DNA of 11,388 nt, taken from an uncultured Muribaculaceae bacterium (GTDB lineage Bacteria; Bacteroidota; Bacteroidia; Bacteroidales; Muribaculaceae). The stretch is taken from positions 1-11,388 of the forward strand of contig CAMWGM010000030.1 of the NCBI GenBank assembly GCA_947173755.1. The letters run 5' to 3'. The translations under genes were made by a program, and so were the position numbers. The notes under the pieces are model-generated. The model saw nothing but the letters and a program-made list of their open reading frames with translations. It was not told where the DNA came from and made no database searches. Positions 7,194 to 11,388 of the stretch are shown here, in pieces. Position 1 is the first letter of the stretch; every line of letters begins with the position of its first letter.

Positions 7194-8717
7194 TTATGCC
7201 TGGTGGGCGGGGCGCAGGAGGTCGTTGACCGTCTTGACGGGGTTAAACGTCGAGATGGGAACTTCTACGAATACGGTGTTCCAGTCGCTCATCGCGCCAT
7301 TCCAGAGTCCGGGCAATTCCATTGCGCGGAGTTCCTTGCCGTGGCTTGATTTCGATGAGATGAAACCGGTTGCAGGATCGACATACGAGGGAAGATCGAA
7401 TTTCTTGCCGTGGATATCTTTGATGTAGCAGACGAGGTCGACCGGGTTGAAGTGGGTAGCGGTGGCCATCATCTTCTTATAATCCTCGTTGGCCGGATCA
7501 ACCTGATTGCTCTCGAGAATCTGGGGAGATGCCGATCCATCCGGATTGACGGTGATGAAGGGGCCCCCTCCGGGCTCACCTTCGTTACGCACCATTCCGC
7601 AGACGCGGAGCGGACGGTTGAGTTTAGCCTTGAGATACTCCACGATTTCGTCGTCAGCCGTATCGTCGAGACGGGGATCGGTGACATTGAGCATGGTTTT
7701 GAGATACTCTACCATACGCTTCAGGTCGTCGGGAGTGTAGACCTTTTCCTCGAGAGCGATGAGGTCTTCCTCGATCTGATCGTGAACCTCGAGAAGAAGT
7801 CCGCCGAGGATTTCCTTATATTTGATTGTGTCCTCGCGTTTCGAGTCGGGCACAACATTGTCGATGTTCTTGATGAAGACCACGGCCGAGTCGATATCGT
7901 TGAGGTTGCGGATCAGCGCGCCATGACCACCGGGACGGAACAGCAGTTTCCCATCCTCAAGGAAGGGAGTGTTGTCGGGATTGACTGCAATAGTATCGGT
8001 GAAGGGCTTCTGTTCGCTCATCGAGACGTTAAATTTCACACCGGTGCGGGCCTCGGTGGCGGGGATAACTTCGGCAAGTTTCTCCTCGAAAAGTTTGCGG
8101 TGGTTTGCCGAAACGGTAAAGTGGAGATTGACGATGCCCTTTGAGTTTGCCGCGGTCTGGGCTCCTTCGGTAAGATGCTCTTCGATCGGAGTACGCGCAC
8201 CCTCTGCATAGGTGTGGAATTTCAGAAGGCCTTTGGGAAGTCCTCCGTAATTCATACCTTCAGGCTTGACGATTGCGGCGATAATCTCGCGGTTACGGCC
8301 TTCCTTAAGCATCTCTTCAAGCGATTTGCCATAGAGTTTTTCAACGGCTTTTTCGAGTTCGGGCTTGAAGGGGAGAAGATCTACATTGGCGAGCAGTTGA
8401 GCAACGGGCGTTCCTTCCTTGAGTTCGTCGGTACCGCCGTCGACATATTCGAAGAGAGCTTTGAACATGCGTGATGCTGCTCCTGAAGCGGGAACGAATT
8501 TGCACACTTCGCCACCATGTTCGAGGTATTCGTGCCAGCGGTCGAGGGCACCTTCGATGTCTTCATCGGAAAGACGGAATATGCCTGCTCCCACACGGGC
8601 TGTATCAATGATTTTCAAATATGGGAAACCGGTTACGAAGCGGTTGAGTTGTTCCTCAACGGCGGCTTCGGAGATACCCTTCTCTTTGAGAAGTTCGAGG
8701 TCTTCAGGGCGTAACAT
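7194..8717 (-). CDS. DUF4301 family protein, possible sugar nucleotidyltransferase-like fold
   Basis: A protein of 507 residues starting MLRPEDLELL, recognised as the DUF4301 family of Bacteroidota, with no signal peptide or membrane segment, so cytoplasmic. The frame is open upstream to 8864, but the start at 8717 is preferred because a good promoter at 8768-8799 lies inside that extension and the extra 49 residues look like translated AT-rich non-coding sequence. Conserved-looking blocks are PASGAASRMFKAL (76-88), YGGLPKGLLKFH (157-168), FRPGGHGALIRNLND (260-274), FIKNIDNVV (281-289) and GMVRNEGEPGGGPF (374-387). Their order resembles UDP-sugar pyrophosphorylases: a Gly-rich nucleotide loop with Arg and Lys, a Pro-Lys-Gly, a P-x-G-x-G block, then an Asp-Asn metal/sugar site. 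This similarity is my inference; the family has no function that I know of. It is transcribed alone or ahead of the MFS gene. Confidence 0.9.
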   Translation of the reverse strand: MLRPEDLELLKEKGISEAAVEEQLNRFVTGFPYLKIIDTARVGAGIFRLSDEDIEGALDRWHEYLEHGGEVCKFVPASGAASRMFKALFEYVDGGTDELKEGTPVAQLLANVDLLPFKPELEKAVEKLYGKSLEEMLKEGRNREIIAAIVKPEGMNYGGLPKGLLKFHTYAEGARTPIEEHLTEGAQTAANSKGIVNLHFTVSANHRKLFEEKLAEVIPATEARTGVKFNVSMSEQKPFTDTIAVNPDNTPFLEDGKLLFRPGGHGALIRNLNDIDSAVVFIKNIDNVVPDSKREDTIKYKEILGGLLLEVHDQIEEDLIALEEKVYTPDDLKRMVEYLKTMLNVTDPRLDDTADDEIVEYLKAKLNRPLRVCGMVRNEGEPGGGPFITVNPDGSASPQILESNQVDPANEDYKKMMATATHFNPVDLVCYIKDIHGKKFDLPSYVDPATGFISSKSSHGKELRAMELPGLWNGAMSDWNTVFVEVPISTFNPVKTVNDLLRPAHQA

Positions 8718-8767
8718 GCTGATTCTGGGTGGTATTAAATTGGAATTGAATGTGATTATATTTTTTA

Positions 8768-8799
8768 CAAAGGTAATAAAAACTTCTCGCGAAAACAAG
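8768..8799 (-). promoter_or_regulatory. Bacteroidota-type promoter for the DUF4301 gene
   Basis: Read on the minus strand: CTTG (8799-8796), 20 bases, TACCTTTG (8775-8768). The -7 box matches TAnnTTTG exactly; the -33 box differs from TTTG at one base. Transcription would begin near 8762, giving a leader of about 45 bases before the ATG at 8717. Confidence 0.65.
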
Positions 8800-8942
8800 A
8801 GATAATAATGTGTTGTTGAACATACTTTTTGAAAATGCCGGAATTTGCTTTCTTCCGGCGACATTTTCCGAAAAAAGTGGAATGATGCAATTTATTATGG
8901 CATTCACCGTTAAAAGAATAATAGTTAAAATTCGGAAATTAT

Positions 8943-8973
8943 TTTGAAAAGAGGTTTGAAATGACTATCTTTG
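8943..8973 (+). promoter_or_regulatory. Bacteroidota-type promoter for the pectate lyase gene
   Basis: TTTG (8943-8946), 19 bases, TATCTTTG (8966-8973) is a full match to the Bacteroidota consensus. Transcription would begin near 8979, leaving a leader of about 80 bases before the ATG at 9059. Confidence 0.7.
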
Positions 8974-8986
8974 TGAATTCTAATGC

Positions 8987-9014
8987 CTATCTCTGTAGAT
9001 AGTTAACCTTTTTT
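8987..9014 (+). promoter_or_regulatory. Small leader hairpin with T run upstream of pectate lyase
   Basis: CTATCT (8987-8992) and AGATAG (8997-9002) form a 6-base-pair stem with a CTGT loop, followed after 6 bases by six T (9009-9014). It would sit almost at the 5' end of the predicted transcript. It may protect the mRNA end or act as a weak early terminator. The stem is short and AT-rich, so chance is a real alternative. Confidence 0.3.
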
Positions 9015-9058
9015 ACCATAGAAAATTTTTAACCCATTTCGCTTTCATAACTCCACTA

Positions 9059-10885
9059 ATGAAAAAGACATTTCTCGCGTCGGCTGCATTATTGATGCTC
9101 GGCGCAGTGGCTTCTGCTGAAAACGCTCCTGCATTCCCCGGAGCGGAAGGCCATGGCCGCTACACCACCGGAGGTCGCTCGGAAACAGCCAAAATCATCC
9201 ATGTGACTAATCTCAACGACTCCGGTGAGGGATCGTTCCGTCAGGCTGTGACTACCTCCGGTCCCAAGATCATCGTGTTTGATGTCAGTGGTTACATCGA
9301 TCTGAAAAGCAACGTCAAGCTCAACTCCAACACCACCATCCTCGGGCAGACAGCCCCGGCGGGTGGTATAACGCTTCGTTATTACACCCTCGAATTCACC
9401 GGTGGTGATAATATCATCGTTCGTTTCATCCGTTCACGCCGTTCGCAGGTGAAGGATGTTAACGATGGAGCCGACGCAGCATGGGGTCGCCGTCGCCATG
9501 ACATCATCATCGACCACTGTTCGTTCTCCTGGAGTATCGACGAAGTCGCTTCGTTCTACGACAACCGCAATTTCACCCTCCAGTGGTCAACTTGTGCCGA
9601 AGGTCTCTGCAATCCCGGCCACTCTAAGGGCGCTCACTCCTACTGCGGAATCTGGGGCGGAAAGGAAGCCTCCTTCCACCACAATTTCATGGCTCACATC
9701 CAGAACCGTGTCCCCCGTTTCAACGGTGCCCGTTACGAGTGGGACGGTTATGACCGTACCAAATACGGCAATACTGTTCAGGCCGAGATCGTGGACTTCC
9801 GCAACAATCTCATGTATAACTGGGGCAACGGTAACGGTTCCTACGGTGGCCCCGGCGGTGGTTACATCAATATCGTCAACTCCTATTATAAGGCAGGTCC
9901 CGGCACTGTCAACAAAAAACGTGTCACCCAGGTGAGCGTCGGTTCATCAGGCAACTCCACCAACACCGCCCTTCTCGGTTATGCTTCGCGTTACTATATC
10001 TCCGGAAACTATGTGACAGCAGCTGAGGGCGACGCCGCAAATTACGACTGGAAAGGCGTATCTTATGACTCCGGTCTCTCCTTGATCAATGGTGAAAGGT
10101 ACATCCCTGATGCCAAGCACCTCTATGGCGACGGTGTCACTTACGTCAAAGATAACAAGGATGTTGACTGCGTTCGTCTTCGTATCGACGAACCTGTTAT
10201 CACAGGTGAAGTCTCGACCCACGAAGCCGGCACTGCATATAATAAGGTTATGAACTATGCCGGAGCCTCACTCTGGCGCGACGATGCTGATGCCCGTTAC
10301 ATGGAGGAGTGCCGCACCGGTACCGTCACCTACTACGGTGACGAGCCTTTTGTCGATGCCTCCGGCAAGACATACGCTAAATCAGGTACTAAAGGTATCG
10401 TGGACTGGGTAAATGATCCCACCAAAGAGCAGAATCCTAAAGTCCCTTCCTTCCCCGAACTTCCCGCAAATACATGGGGAGCCGACTTTGATACGGACGG
10501 CGATGGTATACCCGACGCTTTCGAAACAGCCAACGGACTCGATCCCAACAATCCTGCCGACGCAAAACTCTTCACACTCGACCCCCGCGGATGGTATATG
10601 AACATCGAAGTCTATGCCAACTCGCTCGTCGAGAATCTCGTTAAGTGGGGCAATCAGGGCGCTATTGATGCTGTCGACGAATATTTCCCTCCCTGCAATT
10701 TCGTTGATGTCAACAACACCAATACCAGCGCTGTTGACAAGATTGAATATAGCGGTGAGATCCGCGAAGTGCAGTACTTCGATCTCAACGGCATTCGTCT
10801 TCAGGAACCTTGCGAGGGCATTTCCATCCGCCGCATCATCTATAGCAACGGTACAACTTCAACCGACAAAGTTCTGAAGAGATAA
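9059..10885 (+). CDS. Secreted pectate lyase, polysaccharide lyase family 1
   Basis: A protein of 608 residues that should cleave polygalacturonate by beta-elimination, normally with calcium. The Sec signal peptide is residues 1-20 (ending ASA), with no lipobox cysteine. The parallel beta-helix opens with FPGAEGHGRYTTGGR (26-40) and shows the family hallmark DHCSFSWSIDE (152-162), whose acidic residues are candidate calcium ligands, and NRVPRF (216-221) with R220 as the likely catalytic arginine. TILGQTAPAGG near 91-101 is also typical. After the catalytic domain, DTDGDGIPDAFE (478-489) is a calcium-loop-like linker with the NGLDP sequence common in secreted Bacteroidota enzymes. The last 40 or so residues (VQYFDLNGIRL...GISIRRI...KVLKR) resemble a shortened type IX secretion sorting tail. 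A strong promoter lies upstream and the next gene is a pectin esterase-like protein 98 bases on. Codon choice appears biased to C-ending codons (ACC, CTC, TCC), which could indicate high expression. Confidence 0.93.
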   Translation: MKKTFLASAALLMLGAVASAENAPAFPGAEGHGRYTTGGRSETAKIIHVTNLNDSGEGSFRQAVTTSGPKIIVFDVSGYIDLKSNVKLNSNTTILGQTAPAGGITLRYYTLEFTGGDNIIVRFIRSRRSQVKDVNDGADAAWGRRRHDIIIDHCSFSWSIDEVASFYDNRNFTLQWSTCAEGLCNPGHSKGAHSYCGIWGGKEASFHHNFMAHIQNRVPRFNGARYEWDGYDRTKYGNTVQAEIVDFRNNLMYNWGNGNGSYGGPGGGYINIVNSYYKAGPGTVNKKRVTQVSVGSSGNSTNTALLGYASRYYISGNYVTAAEGDAANYDWKGVSYDSGLSLINGERYIPDAKHLYGDGVTYVKDNKDVDCVRLRIDEPVITGEVSTHEAGTAYNKVMNYAGASLWRDDADARYMEECRTGTVTYYGDEPFVDASGKTYAKSGTKGIVDWVNDPTKEQNPKVPSFPELPANTWGADFDTDGDGIPDAFETANGLDPNNPADAKLFTLDPRGWYMNIEVYANSLVENLVKWGNQGAIDAVDEYFPPCNFVDVNNTNTSAVDKIEYSGEIREVQYFDLNGIRLQEPCEGISIRRIIYSNGTTSTDKVLKR

Positions 10886-10913
10886 TAATCCTCTTCACTC
10901 GTAATCCATCTAT

Positions 10914-10963
10914 TCGCAGACTTCTCATCCGCGGGGAATCAGACCCGCGGGAGAAGGCTGCGA
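10914..10963 (+). other. Long GC-rich hairpin between pectate lyase and esterase genes
   Basis: Three nested paired blocks form one stem: TCGCAG (10914-10919) with CTGCGA (10958-10963), CTTCTC (10921-10926) with GAGAAG (10951-10956), and CCGCGGG (10929-10935) with CCCGCGG (10944-10950). That is 19 base pairs with one mismatch, a 2-base bulge and an 8-base loop. No T run follows, and the structure ends 20 bases before the next ATG, so it does not look like a standard terminator. It could stabilise the upstream message, be a processing site, or partly terminate transcription. Confidence 0.7.
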
Positions 10964-10983
10964 TTCTGCTTAAATCGATTGTC

Positions 10984-11388
10984 ATGAAAAAAATAATTTT
11001 ATCGTTAGTTCTTATATCAGTTGCGTTAGTGTCCGCGGTAGGCGCGGAACCTTCCGATACGATCACAGTCTTCATGATAGGTGACTCTACCATGGCCAAT
11101 AAGCCGACAGATTCCGATAAACAGGAGCGGGGCTGGGGTCAGATGCTCGGTGATTATCTCACCGGTGCAATCAAGGTTGACAACCATGCTCGAAACGGCG
11201 AGAGTTCGCTGTCGTTTATCAACAGTGGAAAATGGGATAAAGTGGTCAGTCTTATCAAGCCGGGGGATTATGTCATCATCCAGTTCGGCCATAATGACGA
11301 AAAACTTAAGAAACAAGGTCGCGGGACAGTTCCGGGGGAGAGTTTTGACGCAAATCTTCGGAAGTTTGTAAATGAGACCCGCGAAAAG
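10984..11388 (+). CDS. SGNH-hydrolase esterase, rhamnogalacturonan acetylesterase-like, 3' partial
   Basis: The first 135 residues of a gene that runs off the right edge. A Sec signal peptide (MKKIILSLVLISVALVSAVGA, cleavage near A21) is followed directly by the SGNH blocks: block I GDST with nucleophile S35, block II glycine in ARNGESS (G72), and block III GHND with N104. The spacing and the run GDYVIIQFGHNDEK match rhamnogalacturonan acetylesterases (CE12-like), which remove acetyl groups from rhamnogalacturonan I in pectin. The catalytic Asp-His pair near the C-terminus is beyond the window. Pectin as substrate is also supported by the pectate lyase just upstream. The ATG at 10984 was chosen because it starts the signal peptide. 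No separate promoter is visible in the 98-base gap, so co-transcription with the lyase is likely. Confidence 0.88.
   Translation, partial: MKKIILSLVLISVALVSAVGAEPSDTITVFMIGDSTMANKPTDSDKQERGWGQMLGDYLTGAIKVDNHARNGESSLSFINSGKWDKVVSLIKPGDYVIIQFGHNDEKLKKQGRGTVPGESFDANLRKFVNETREK

Larger units (their letters stand above)
8718..9058. other. Divergent intergenic region
   Basis: These 341 AT-rich bases separate the divergent DUF4301 and pectate lyase genes. They hold a minus-strand promoter (8768-8799), a plus-strand promoter (8943-8973) and untranslated leaders of roughly 45 and 80 bases. The stretch between the promoters, about 8800-8942, contains no gene I can support. It is where an upstream regulator could bind, but I see no convincing operator repeat. 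Confidence 0.75.

Noticed and set aside
7410..8144. Plus-strand open frame of 244 codons across the DUF4301 gene
   Set aside because: Antisense to a well-supported gene; the translation mirrors the codon pattern of DUF4301 and shows no domain of its own.
8718..8864. N-terminal extension of the DUF4301 protein by 49 residues
   Set aside because: The extension overlaps the predicted promoter at 8768-8799 and its translation does not look like protein; the ATG at 8717 gives the expected family start.
9456..9935. Plus-strand open frame of 159 codons overlapping the pectate lyase
   Set aside because: It is a shifted frame of the lyase coding sequence, rich in Ser, Thr and Val as expected from C-ending codons, with no independent support.
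1..11388. CRISPR arrays, tRNA or rRNA genes, insertion sequences
   Set aside because: I saw no regularly spaced repeats, no tRNA-like cloverleaf with CCA end, no rRNA-like sequence and no transposase frame.

Overview
The window looks like a chromosomal stretch from a Bacteroidota gut-type bacterium, most likely order Bacteroidales. Muribaculaceae-like is a weak guess from the GC content, which looks close to 50% by eye. Three sites fit the Bacteroidota sigma-ABfr promoter (TTTG, 19-21 bases, TAnnTTTG), no start has a clear Shine-Dalgarno sequence, and the protein set (response-regulator/PEP-binding fusion, DUF4301 family, PL1 pectate lyase beside an SGNH esterase) is typical of that phylum. 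I see no tRNA, rRNA, CRISPR array, transposase or integrase.

Left part, plus strand, 2-5933. It starts inside a large protein that joins a receiver domain to the ATP-binding domain of PEP synthase-type enzymes but lacks their phosphohistidine domain. A hairpin follows, then a membrane-anchored thioredoxin-fold protein whose two catalytic cysteine positions hold Asn and Ser. Next comes a tight three-gene unit behind its own promoter: a small secreted protein of unknown function, DNA topoisomerase III (topB), and a cysteine-rich Tat-type exported protein resembling the TIGR04076 family. Spacing is 3 bases between the first two, and stop and start share one base (TAATG) between the last two.

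Middle, minus strand, 5930-8717. A DUF4301 family gene is read first from its own promoter. It is followed by a hairpin with a short T run and then a 12-TM-type MFS transporter, whose stop codon overlaps the stop of the Tat-type gene by 4 bases, tail to tail. DUF4301 has no assigned function, but its motif order resembles sugar-nucleotide pyrophosphorylases.

Right part, plus strand, 9059 to the end. A secreted family 1 pectate lyase with a calcium-loop-like insert and a type IX-secretion-like C-terminal tail is followed, after a long GC-rich hairpin, by the first 135 residues of a secreted SGNH esterase of the rhamnogalacturonan acetylesterase type. Together these look like the start of a pectin-degrading locus: one enzyme cuts polygalacturonate and the other would remove acetyl groups from the rhamnogalacturonan backbone. 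The 341-base divergent region at 8718-9058 carries one promoter for each direction.
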